The notes below the pieces were generated by a model. That model saw only the letters and a list, made by a program, of their open reading frames with translations, did not search any database and was not told the origin of the DNA. The position numbers and the translations under genes were made by a program. A DNA stretch of 48,776 nt, from contig JAFXRG010000004.1 of assembly GCA_017526525.1 (NCBI GenBank), positions 1-48,776 on the forward strand. The letters are read 5' to 3'. The stretch is from Clostridia bacterium (lineage in GTDB: Bacteria; Bacillota; Clostridia; Christensenellales; Aristaeellaceae). Position 1 is the stretch's first letter. Each line of letters begins with the position of its first letter. Shown piece after piece: positions 41,733 to 48,776 of this stretch.

Positions 41733-42106
41733 TCAGGACGGATTGCAAAGGCGGCCGTCCCCTTCCTTCTGCTGCGTGACGGGTGTATAGCCGGGTTTCA
41801 CGCACAGTGCGCTTACTCCAAACCATACGAAGCAGCCAAAGCCGAGAGAAATGGCAGAAACCGCCGCTTCTCCCCTGTTTTTGCGTTGCATTCGCCGCCC
41901 GCGGAGTTCTCCAGTTCGTCCAGGGACAGCGGTGTGTCTTCCTCCGCTTTCGCTTTCAGGAATGCGGCCACTTCTTCCAGCGTGGCTTCACAGCCGTTTT
42001 CCTTCAAAAACGCTTCCTGCTTCCCCGCGTTGGCGGCTTCGATGAACTTCGCCTACAGTTCATCGCTTCCCATAACCTCGTCGTACAGTTCCTGAATGGT
42101 TTTCAT
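41733..42106 (-). pseudogene. Nif11-leader lanthipeptide precursor A, broken
   Basis: The leader begins MKTIQELYDEVMGSDEL, but codon 18 is TAG where paralogues have AAG. Reading on gives the normal leader (FLKENGCEATLEEVAAFLKA, DELENSAGG). Just after the GG site the frame ends early, at a stop after SYGLE. A one-base shift restores a paralogue-like core (AISLGFGC, KEGDGRLCN) to a TGA at 41733. With a nonsense codon in the leader and a frameshift in the core, it is a decayed copy. It lies 50 bases before lanM. Confidence 0.75.
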
Positions 42107-42127
42107 AATCGTTTTCTCCATGTTTTG

Positions 42128-42493
42128 TTAATTATGTTCGCATAAATAGCCTTCTTCATCTTTTTTCCGCCCGACGTGATACTCCCCCACGCTTGCGCTT
42201 ACAATAGCAGTTATGCCGCATACTACGCCGGCAGTAAAAACTGACATGACAACTTCTCCGGCCGACTGCCTGCTGCATTTACCGCCCGCGGTGTTTTCCA
42301 GCTCGTCCATAGACAGGGGCGCGTCTTCCTCGGCCTTCGCTTTGAGGAATGCGGCCACTTCCTCCAGAGTCGCTTCACAGCCGTGCTCCTTCAAAAACGC
42401 TTCCTGCTTTCCCGCTCCGGCAGCCTCAATGAACCGTGCTCTCAGTTCCTCGTTCCCTGAAACCTCGTCGTATAGTTCCTGAATCGTTTTCAT
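42128..42493 (-). CDS. Nif11-leader lanthipeptide precursor B
   Basis: The 121-residue precursor has a Nif11-like leader (MKTIQELYDEVSGNEELRA, KEHGCEATLEEVAAFLKAKA, LSMDELENTAGG), which ends at the double-Gly cut site after residue 71. The core of about 50 residues (KCSRQSAGEVV, TAGVVCG, SASVG, EEGYLCEHN) has three Cys and several Ser/Thr for lanthionine rings. An AGGAGG site lies nine bases before the ATG. It is the most divergent intact member: KKDEEGYLC replaces KKEGDGRLC at the end. Confidence 0.88.
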   Translation of the reverse strand: MKTIQELYDEVSGNEELRARFIEAAGAGKQEAFLKEHGCEATLEEVAAFLKAKAEEDAPLSMDELENTAGGKCSRQSAGEVVMSVFTAGVVCGITAIVSASVGEYHVGRKKDEEGYLCEHN

Positions 42494-42508
42494 CGCAGAA
42501 ACCTCCTT

Positions 42509-42874
42509 TTATTCTCGATTGCAGAGACGGCCATCCCCTTCTTTTTTGATTCCTACGTATCCTTGGGAAGCGCTCTTAATCGCCTCATACGCACAGCCAA
42601 TGCCTGCTGTACAAATGGACACTGAGATTTCAATCTTAATTTCACACGGAACGGAACCACCGCCCGCGGTGTTTTCCAGCTCGTCCACGGACAGAGGCGC
42701 GTCTTCCTCGTCTTTCCCTTCCAGGAAAGCGGTTACTTCCTCCAGCGTGGCTCCGCAGCCCTGTTCCCTGATAAATGCTTCCAGCTTTCCCGCGCCGGCA
42801 GCCTCGATGCATTTCGCTTTCAGTTCCTCGTTTGCCAGCACCTCGTTGTACAGTTCCTGTATGGTTTTCATCAT
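42509..42874 (-). CDS. Nif11-leader lanthipeptide precursor C
   Basis: The 121-residue precursor has the same leader type (QELYNEVLANEELKAKCIEA, GCGATLEEVTAFLEGKDEED, LSVDELENTAGG). Its core has GSVPCEIKIEI, SICTAGIGC, IKSASQGYVG and KKEGDGRLCNRE, with four Cys. Two ATG codons are in tandem after AGAGG; either may be used. It is intact, 15 bases before precursor B, and should be a LanM substrate exported by the NHLP transporter. Confidence 0.88.
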   Translation of the reverse strand: MMKTIQELYNEVLANEELKAKCIEAAGAGKLEAFIREQGCGATLEEVTAFLEGKDEEDAPLSVDELENTAGGGSVPCEIKIEISVSICTAGIGCAYEAIKSASQGYVGIKKEGDGRLCNRE

Positions 42875-42891
42875 CGTTTTCCTCTTGTTGC

Positions 42892-43242
42892 TTAATTATA
42901 ATTGCAGAGGCGGCCGTCTCCCTCTTTTTTCTGGCCCACGTATCCGCGGGCAGCGCTTTTTATCGCCGCAAACGCGCAGCCGAGGCCCACTGTCAATGTG
43001 GATGCTATGGCTTCACATGCGGGGCTGCATCCGCCTGCGGTGTTTTCCAGTTCGTCTATGGACAGGGGCGCGTCTTCCTCAGCCTTCTCCTTGAGGAAAG
43101 CGGCAGTTTCTTCCGGCGTGGCATCGCAGCCCTGTTTCCTGATAAATTCTCCCAGTTTCTCCGCGCCGGCAGCCTCGATACATTTCGCTTTCAGTTCCTC
43201 GCTTCACATGACCTCGTCGTACAGTTCCTGGATCGTTTTCAT
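42892..43242 (-). pseudogene. Nif11-leader lanthipeptide precursor D, nonsense codon in leader
   Basis: Starting at ATG 43242 after GGGAGG, the frame reads MKTIQELYDEVM, then TGA where paralogues have GGA. It then runs on in frame without further fault (EELKAKCIEAAGAEKLGEFI, LSIDELENTAGG) to the core CSPACEAIAST, LTVGLGCAFAAIKSA and KKEGDGRLCNYN, ending at TAA 42892. A single substitution silences an otherwise intact copy. No alternative start lies between the stop and the leader's essential part. Confidence 0.75.
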
Positions 43243-43314
43243 TGTGTATTTCCTCCCTTTTTTAATTTTTTTTTTGTAAATAGAACAGCCTTCATTTCAG
43301 GTCCTTCAGGCAGC

Positions 43315-43698
43315 TTATTTAATATCAAACTGCCCGCAGATCCGTCCGTATGATTCCTTTCTGGTTTTAGGATTCATAGCTGTATACAGATCTCCGTCGG
43401 CAGCGCTTTTAATCACAAGGCCCATGCAGCCAACGCCGAAAGTGCAGACAGAAAGTGCCGTTTCCTTCGATGTGTTGCTGTTGCATCCCCCCGCGGTGTT
43501 TTCCAGCTCGTCCATAGACAGGGGCGCGTCTTCCTCGTCCTTCGCTTTCAGGAAAGCGGTTACTTCCTCCAGCGTGGCATTGCAGCCGTGTCCCTTAAAA
43601 AAGTCCTCCAGCTTCTCCGTTTTAGCGGCCTCGATGCACTGCGCCTTCAGTTCATCGCTTCCCATGACCTCGTCGTACAGTTCCTGGATCGTTTTCAT
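43315..43698 (-). CDS. Nif11-leader lanthipeptide precursor E
   Basis: The 127-residue precursor has leader QELYDEVMGSDELKAQCIEA, GCNATLEEVTAFLKAKDEED, LSMDELENTAGG. Its core holds CNSNTSKETAL, SVCTFGVGC, IKSAADGD and YGRICGQFDIK, with four Cys. The start at 43698 follows AGGAGG; the longer frame back to 43821 enters the transporter gene region and lacks a site. It is the first precursor downstream of the export genes. Its C-terminus differs from the KKEGDGRLC type but keeps GR-hydrophobic-C. Confidence 0.88.
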   Translation of the reverse strand: MKTIQELYDEVMGSDELKAQCIEAAKTEKLEDFFKGHGCNATLEEVTAFLKAKDEEDAPLSMDELENTAGGCNSNTSKETALSVCTFGVGCMGLVIKSAADGDLYTAMNPKTRKESYGRICGQFDIK

Positions 43699-43768
43699 TG
43701 TGTTTTTCCTCCTTCTGTTGTTTGTCTTCACGTCTTTCGGCATAGCATCCCCGGCAGGCACATTCAGG

Positions 43769-45967
43769 TCATCCGATCGCCGGCTGGGTGTCAAGCCTCT
43801 GCCTTTCAACAAGTTCTGCAAAACGGCCGCCCCTGGCGATCAGCTCGTCATAGTTGCCGTCTTCAACGATTTTGCCTTCCTCCAGGAAGAGAATCCGGTC
43901 GCAGTTTTTGATCGTCGAAAGCCGGTGCGCGATCACGATCCTTGTGCAGCCCATTTTGTCAAGCGCTTCGGAGACCTGTTTCTGCGTTTTGTTGTCAAGG
44001 GCGGAAGTCGCCTCGTCAAAGATCAGCAGCTTCGGTTTGGGCGCGATGGCCCGCGCGATCATCAGTCTCTGCTTCTGTCCGCCGGATATGCCGCCCTGGC
44101 CCTCGGAAATCATGGTCTGCATCCCCATGGGCATCGCGCGGATATCATCAGCGATACCGGCGATTTCCGCTGCGTCCCAGGCGTCCTGAAGCGTAAGCTC
44201 CGGCGCGGAAATAATGATATTGGAATAGATATCACCCTGGAACAGCCCGCCGTTCTGGGTAACTGCCCCGATCTTCCGGCGAAGGGAGCACAGGTCCAGG
44301 TCCTTCAGATCCCTGTTGTCGTAGTAAACCGCCCCGCGCTCCGGCTTCTCAAAGCCCAGCAGCAGCCGCACGAGCGTGGATTTTCCGCCGCCAGTTTTGC
44401 CCACGATGGCGATATACTCGCCCGCTTTGATTTTCAGCGACATATCGTTCACGATATACGGCATGTTATCGTTATAGCGGAAATACACGTTGTTCAGCTC
44501 GATAGTCCCGGAAATAGCCGTTACGATTTCCTTGTTGTCGGCGGCCTCCGGCTCCGCCTTCAGGAACGGCTCCGCCATTTCAAGGATGGGCTTGACAGCA
44601 GCCGCCTGCATCGCGATCCCTGCCAGGGCCATGAACGCGCCCATCAGACTCCCGTAGGCGGCGTTAAACGCTATGTAGCTGGAAACGTCGATCCCGCTGC
44701 CCGCCGCCAGCCCGTAAAGGATGATATTGGATACCAGCGTCACCGCCAGGTTGATGACCGTGTTGACCTTGATCAGCATCGGGGGATTATAGGTCAGCTT
44801 CACGCTGTCGGCATACAGGTTCATCCACCGGGCGAAAACACGCTTTTCCGCTCCCGCCAGCTTGATCTTCTGCACGCCGGTAATCATGGAATAGCCCACG
44901 CCGGCCTGCTTCGCCTGAAGCTCCATGGTGCGCTTGCTGATCCTGATCTGCAGAAGCGAGGTGGCGACGGTGATCACCATGCTGGTCAGGATAATCAGCA
45001 CGGACGGTACCACCAGGGTGGGAGCAAAGCTGAAGATCTGCCTTACGTACAGCAGCGAAAACACGGATGAAAGCCCCGTGGAGAACACCATGGTGATCAT
45101 CATGCCGCTCAGCTCGTTGATGGACTGAATGCGGTTGGTCAGCTCGCCCGCGCTGTATTTGCGGAAGAACGGCGCGGGAAGCGTCAGTACGCGCATCATC
45201 AGCGCGGCTTCCATGTTCACGGAGGCTTTGGTTTTCAGCCTTTGCGTAAGCAAGCCCGAAACCGAGCCGATCAGGCTGTATACGATCGCCACGCAGACCA
45301 GGCAGATCGCGACGCTGGCCAGCCCGGATGTTTTTCCGCTCTGGAGCACTGGTCCGGTCAGGGCCTTTGTGATGCGGGGGATCATCATGCCGATCAGCGT
45401 GGACGCCAGTGCAGCGGCCGCCACCATCACAACGTCGGAAACCGTCAGGCAGTTCCTGAGGTAGATCAGCAGGTCTCTCAGGCCGATGGCTTTCTGCGGC
45501 AGCGGCTTATAGAAGCAGTACGCCTCTTCCCGGAAAAGCTGCGCCGTGTTCGCATTAAGCTTCACTTCATGGCCTGTCGCAGGATCCGTATAGCAATAGC
45601 CGGACATTTTTCCCGGCAGGATGGCAACGGGCGTGCCGTCCTCCTTCATGTAAGCCAGCACCGGGCCGATGGAGTTCCTGTACCATCCCTTTTCCAACTG
45701 GACGTTCCGGCGCATGATTCCGTGGGGGCGCAGGCTGTAATCCAGCTGCTCGTCATGGGTTTTTACGGCCTTCGGAATTTCCACGGGTTTGAAATGATAG
45801 TATTTTAAAATATCCTCGATTGCCTGTTTGGTCACGATACGCTCGTCGCTCATCCGCGATGCCACGCGCCTGCCAAGCACAGCCTCCGCCGCGTTGAAGA
45901 AGGATTCCTCAAATAGCTGTTGGTCAAGCTCTTTTCTTTGCTTCACCTGTTTTTCAAACCAACCCAT
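43769..45967 (-). CDS. NHLP bacteriocin-export ABC transporter (permease/ATPase)
   Basis: The 732-residue protein has an N-terminal soluble region (1-160) typical of the NHLM second transporter, six membrane helices (about 165-450), and an ABC ATPase with Walker A GKTGGGKST, signature ISGGQKQR, Walker B LLIFDEATSALD and the H-loop His in VIAHRLS. It would pair with the peptidase-containing ABC protein encoded just upstream to export matured peptides. GGAGGGAGG precedes the ATG. It lies 15 bases after that gene and 70 bases before precursor E. Confidence 0.9.
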   Translation of the reverse strand: MGWFEKQVKQRKELDQQLFEESFFNAAEAVLGRRVASRMSDERIVTKQAIEDILKYYHFKPVEIPKAVKTHDEQLDYSLRPHGIMRRNVQLEKGWYRNSIGPVLAYMKEDGTPVAILPGKMSGYCYTDPATGHEVKLNANTAQLFREEAYCFYKPLPQKAIGLRDLLIYLRNCLTVSDVVMVAAAALASTLIGMMIPRITKALTGPVLQSGKTSGLASVAICLVCVAIVYSLIGSVSGLLTQRLKTKASVNMEAALMMRVLTLPAPFFRKYSAGELTNRIQSINELSGMMITMVFSTGLSSVFSLLYVRQIFSFAPTLVVPSVLIILTSMVITVATSLLQIRISKRTMELQAKQAGVGYSMITGVQKIKLAGAEKRVFARWMNLYADSVKLTYNPPMLIKVNTVINLAVTLVSNIILYGLAAGSGIDVSSYIAFNAAYGSLMGAFMALAGIAMQAAAVKPILEMAEPFLKAEPEAADNKEIVTAISGTIELNNVYFRYNDNMPYIVNDMSLKIKAGEYIAIVGKTGGGKSTLVRLLLGFEKPERGAVYYDNRDLKDLDLCSLRRKIGAVTQNGGLFQGDIYSNIIISAPELTLQDAWDAAEIAGIADDIRAMPMGMQTMISEGQGGISGGQKQRLMIARAIAPKPKLLIFDEATSALDNKTQKQVSEALDKMGCTRIVIAHRLSTIKNCDRILFLEEGKIVEDGNYDELIARGGRFAELVERQRLDTQPAIG

Positions 45968-45982
45968 TCTGATCCTCCCTCC

Positions 45983-48172
45983 TTATTCATTTGTTACGAG
46001 TTCGGTGTACGCGCCGCCCTTGGCCATCAGCTCTTCATGGGTTCCGCGTTCCACCACCTCGCCCCGCTTCAGGACGATAATCTCGTCGCAGTCCCGGATG
46101 GTGGAAAGCCTGTGGGCGATAACGATGCAGGTGATGCCTCTTTCCCGGATGGCGTTTACAACATCGAATTCGGTTTTCGCGTCCAGCGCGGAGGTCGCTT
46201 CGTCCAGAATGATGATGGCGGGATCCTGGGCCAGCACGCGGGCAATTTCCAGCCGCTGGCGCTGGCCGCCGGAGAGGTCGCGTCCGCCGGAGGTCAGCCT
46301 GTATTCGTAGCCGCCCTCACGCCTCATGATATCCTCGTGGAGCTGCGCATCGCGGGCAGCCAATACCATTTCAAAGTCCTGGATGGAATCGTCCCACATC
46401 TTGATATTGTTGGCGATGGTATCCTCAAACAGGATAATATCCTGGTCCACCACAGCCACGGAACCGGTCATCACGCTCCGGGAAATCTCCCGGCGGGGTT
46501 TTCCGTCGAAAAGGATTTCGCCTTCCCAGGGATTGTACAGGCCGGAAATCAGCTTGGACAGCGTTGATTTTCCGCAGCCCGAAGCACCCACAAAGGCCAC
46601 CCTGCTGCCGGGCTTCAGCTGCATGGAAAAGTTCCGGATCAGCGGCTGCGCGAGCTTTGAATACCCGAAGGTGATGTTTTTCAGCTCAAGTCCGCCCCGG
46701 AGCTTGCGCAGCGGCTGGCCCTCCCCGGTTTCGCTGTCGTCCGCCGCATTTTCGTCGGAGGGGTATTCCATTACGTCGTCGATGCGTTCCATGTTCGTCC
46801 GCATTTCCTGCATGGTCTGCCCGGCCTCGATGAGCGTCATGGCAGGCCCGGTGAACGAGCTCAGGAAGCCCTGAAACGCCATGATTCCGCCCAGGGTAAA
46901 CTTGCCGTTTATGCAAAGCCATACGCCCAGGAGAAGGACAGCGTGATTGGAAAGCCTGGTCAGCAAACCGGGAACCGAGCCCAAATATTGCTGCACCCGG
47001 GCAAACTTGACAGTCTGGGTATTGACGGAGGCCTGATAGCCTGCCCATTTGCGGAAGAAACCGTTTTCAGAGCCGCTTCCCTTGATCGTTTCAATCATTT
47101 CGATTCCGGCGGAGGTGGTTCCCATCAGCCTTCCGGCGTCGCGCATCTGGATGCGGGTAAGATTGATTCGCTTATTGGAAATCACCCGGGACAGCGCCAG
47201 GTTCAGCATGATGGTCAGGATGCCCACCAGCGAAAGCAGGAAGCTGTACCGGATCATAATGACCAGATAGAAGATCATCATGACGGTGTTCAGGGCCAGC
47301 GGAGCAAGGGTGTTGATCACGGTGCCCGCCACGGTTTCGTTTTGCTGCTGGCGCTGCTGAATATCCCCCGCCATACGCTGGGAGAAAAACTCCATCGGCA
47401 GGCGCAGTACCTTCCACATATATGTGGAGCTGCCGACGATGGCCATTTTTCCGTTGATTTTCAGGGAGTACACCGCCTGTCCCCAGGCAACGGCGATCTG
47501 CAATACCGCAAGCCCTCCCATAATGAGCAGGAAGCCGTTCAGCCACTCGTTGCCCGGGCCGCCCAGGATTTTATCCAGGAATACCCGCGACATGACGGGA
47601 TTGATCATGTTGAAGATATAGCTGATGATGCTCGTCACCATCACAAAGACCACGGCGGTCTTCGCGCCGGAAAGCCTTTTGCGCGCAAACTCCAGGGTGC
47701 TTTTCCTGCGCCCGGAGGGCTGGAAATCTTCCCCCGGTACGATATTGATCGTAACTCCGGTAAACGACTTGTCAAAATCCTCCATCGGCACTTTCACAAA
47801 GCCCTTGGCCGGGTCATTGATGCAGGCATAGTTCCCCCGGAAGCCGTCCAGCACCACAAAATGACTGAAATTCCAGTGGATGATGCAGGGGAATGTACCC
47901 TTTTCCCGAATCGTCTTGGGCGAACGGCGGTAACCCTCCACTTTGAAGCCGTACCGCTGGGCCGCCAGCGCGATATTCTTGGCGTTGGCGCCGTCGCGGG
48001 ACACGCCGCAGTCAGCCCGTACCTGTTCCAGCGGAACCCACTTTTCATAGTAGGCCATAAGCATGGTGAGTGAAGCTGCGCCGCATTCCAGCGCTTCCAG
48101 CTGCATCACCACGGGAACCCTGGCCACCCCTTTGGTAATGGGGGATTTGATTTTAACATTCTTTTCAGCCAT
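45983..48172 (-). CDS. NHLP bacteriocin-export ABC transporter with C39 peptidase
   Basis: The 729-residue protein begins with a C39 double-Gly peptidase domain (1-140): Cys30 in QLEALECGAAS, His104 in NFSHFVVLDG and Asp120 in CINDPAKG. It continues with six membrane helices (about 165-440) and an ABC ATPase (Walker A GASGCGKST, signature LSGGQRQR, Walker B IIILDEATSALD). It should cut Nif11 leaders after the AGG site and export the core. AAGGAGCAGAAC precedes the ATG. It is ten bases from the secretion-protein gene, in the order usual for NHLP loci. Confidence 0.92.
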   Translation of the reverse strand: MAEKNVKIKSPITKGVARVPVVMQLEALECGAASLTMLMAYYEKWVPLEQVRADCGVSRDGANAKNIALAAQRYGFKVEGYRRSPKTIREKGTFPCIIHWNFSHFVVLDGFRGNYACINDPAKGFVKVPMEDFDKSFTGVTINIVPGEDFQPSGRRKSTLEFARKRLSGAKTAVVFVMVTSIISYIFNMINPVMSRVFLDKILGGPGNEWLNGFLLIMGGLAVLQIAVAWGQAVYSLKINGKMAIVGSSTYMWKVLRLPMEFFSQRMAGDIQQRQQQNETVAGTVINTLAPLALNTVMMIFYLVIMIRYSFLLSLVGILTIMLNLALSRVISNKRINLTRIQMRDAGRLMGTTSAGIEMIETIKGSGSENGFFRKWAGYQASVNTQTVKFARVQQYLGSVPGLLTRLSNHAVLLLGVWLCINGKFTLGGIMAFQGFLSSFTGPAMTLIEAGQTMQEMRTNMERIDDVMEYPSDENAADDSETGEGQPLRKLRGGLELKNITFGYSKLAQPLIRNFSMQLKPGSRVAFVGASGCGKSTLSKLISGLYNPWEGEILFDGKPRREISRSVMTGSVAVVDQDIILFEDTIANNIKMWDDSIQDFEMVLAARDAQLHEDIMRREGGYEYRLTSGGRDLSGGQRQRLEIARVLAQDPAIIILDEATSALDAKTEFDVVNAIRERGITCIVIAHRLSTIRDCDEIIVLKRGEVVERGTHEELMAKGGAYTELVTNE

Positions 48173-48182
48173 GTTCTGCTCC

Positions 48183-48605
48183 TTACATCGTCAGTAAAAA
48201 GCTGATCGGTGACACGGTTTCAACCACAATTTCGGCGTCGTAATTCCCGTCCGGAAGATTCACCGGGGCGTAGGCCACCGTAAAGCCTGTTTCGTCTTTA
48301 CGTACGTCGGAAACATGGAATTCCGCTTCGCCCATGCGGACGGTCATCCCGGCGGAGATTTCCGCGTATTCCATGACCGTGATCCGGGCGGTTCCCTCAC
48401 TGACAGAAGCTCTGGCCATAGCTTTGGTTTCCAGTTTGCCCAGGGAAGCCCATGCAAAGAATGCCGCCAGCAGCAGGATACTTATGGTCAGCAGGATCCA
48501 TATGCCCACATTTGTCACGCGCAGGTAATCATTGAGCTGTTCCGGTGCGGAGATCCTTTCCAGCGCCTGAGACCTGAAAATCTGTTTCTTCTGTATTTCC
48601 GCCAT
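48183..48605 (-). CDS. NHLP secretion protein (HlyD-like), short form
   Basis: The 140-residue protein starts QKKQIFRSQALERISAPEQL and NDYLRVTNVGIW, the conserved opening of NHLM-system membrane-fusion proteins. One membrane helix (about 33-55) and a short beta-barrel-like extracytoplasmic part follow (VSEGTARITVMEYAEISAG, VRMGEAEFHVSDV). The long coiled-coil hairpin of ordinary HlyD proteins is absent, so it is a minimal adaptor, in keeping with a cell that need not span an outer membrane. AGGAGG lies nine bases before the ATG. It is the first gene of the operon. Confidence 0.8.
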   Translation of the reverse strand: MAEIQKKQIFRSQALERISAPEQLNDYLRVTNVGIWILLTISILLLAAFFAWASLGKLETKAMARASVSEGTARITVMEYAEISAGMTVRMGEAEFHVSDVRKDETGFTVAYAPVNLPDGNYDAEIVVETVSPISFLLTM

Positions 48606-48726
48606 GAATCGTATCCTCCTGTAAAAGCTGATTGTCCCTTTAGGTTCGTTGTTTTTTGATATGTTTTGTTGTTCCGGAGAATGCTCCTGATATGTTATCG
48701 TTGTTCTGGATAGTATTTATTATCTT

Positions 48727-48776
48727 ATATTATAATATTTTTCCGTCGGCATCAAGACAATGTTCCAGATTGTCAA
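48727..48776 (-). promoter_or_regulatory. Lanthipeptide operon promoter with shared 16-bp element (copy 3)
   Basis: At the very edge of the window the minus strand starts with TTGACAATCTGGAACA (48776-48761). Five bases later come TTGATG (48755-48750), a 17-base spacer and TAATAT (48732-48727), overlapping TATAAT-rich sequence. In this copy GACAAT and ATTGTC also form an inverted repeat around CTGGAAC. The leader to the first start codon is about 120 bases and contains GTTCCGG/TCCGGAAC-type palindromes. Confidence 0.6.

Overview
The window looks like a chromosomal segment of a GC-rich, gut- or rumen-type anaerobic Clostridia bacterium. The evidence is Firmicutes-style Shine-Dalgarno sites and sigma-A promoters, a high-molecular-weight rubredoxin, many carbohydrate-active enzymes and sugar ABC transport, an RsbW/SpoIIE-type partner-switching module, and an NHLP/Nif11 lanthipeptide locus. 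Genus and species cannot be settled from the sequence. No rRNA, tRNA, CRISPR array or intact transposase was seen.

Left part (1-6.4 kb): a stretch rich in gene remnants. It holds C-terminal or internal pieces of an S41 peptidase, a peptide-binding protein, a hybrid histidine kinase receiver, a methyltransferase, a GH78 rhamnosidase and a MATE transporter. Among them sits an intact secreted protein with RelA/SpoT-like synthetase motifs plus a small partner ORF, followed by a secreted S15/CocE-type peptidase. At 6.7-12.3 kb lie a membrane GGDEF protein and a two-gene operon: an AMP-forming ligase fused to an RsbW-like ATPase domain, translationally coupled to a condensation-type acyltransferase.

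Sugar region (12.4-22.2 kb): a GH43 enzyme, an AraC regulator, and a minus-strand beta-mannoside operon (binding protein, two permeases, LacI regulator, GH2 beta-mannosidase) with a consensus promoter, a palindromic operator and an internal hairpin. Then come (22.4-34.5 kb) more gene fragments, a lysophospholipase-like hydrolase, a PspC pair, Ogt, flavoredoxin-rubredoxin, a TIGR04076 protein, an ADH/amidohydrolase chimera, a secreted HAD plus histidine-phosphatase fusion, a DUF819 permease, a VanX-type dipeptidase, a YczE-like membrane protein, a DUF4214 remnant and a secreted TPR protein.

Right part (34.7-48.8 kb): the most interesting locus. It appears to be one about 14-kb minus-strand operon running HlyD-like protein, NHLP peptidase/ABC, NHLP ABC, five tandem Nif11-leader precursor genes (two broken by nonsense codons), a CCG-type LanM synthetase, a radical SAM/SPASM enzyme, STAS protein, SpoIIE phosphatase and RsbW-like kinase, ending at a strong terminator. 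Its promoter carries a 16-bp element (TTGACAATCTGGAACA) that recurs, 4-5 bp upstream of a -35 box, ahead of the GGDEF gene and of the DUF4214 remnant. This suggests a common regulator linking peptide production with c-di-GMP signalling.
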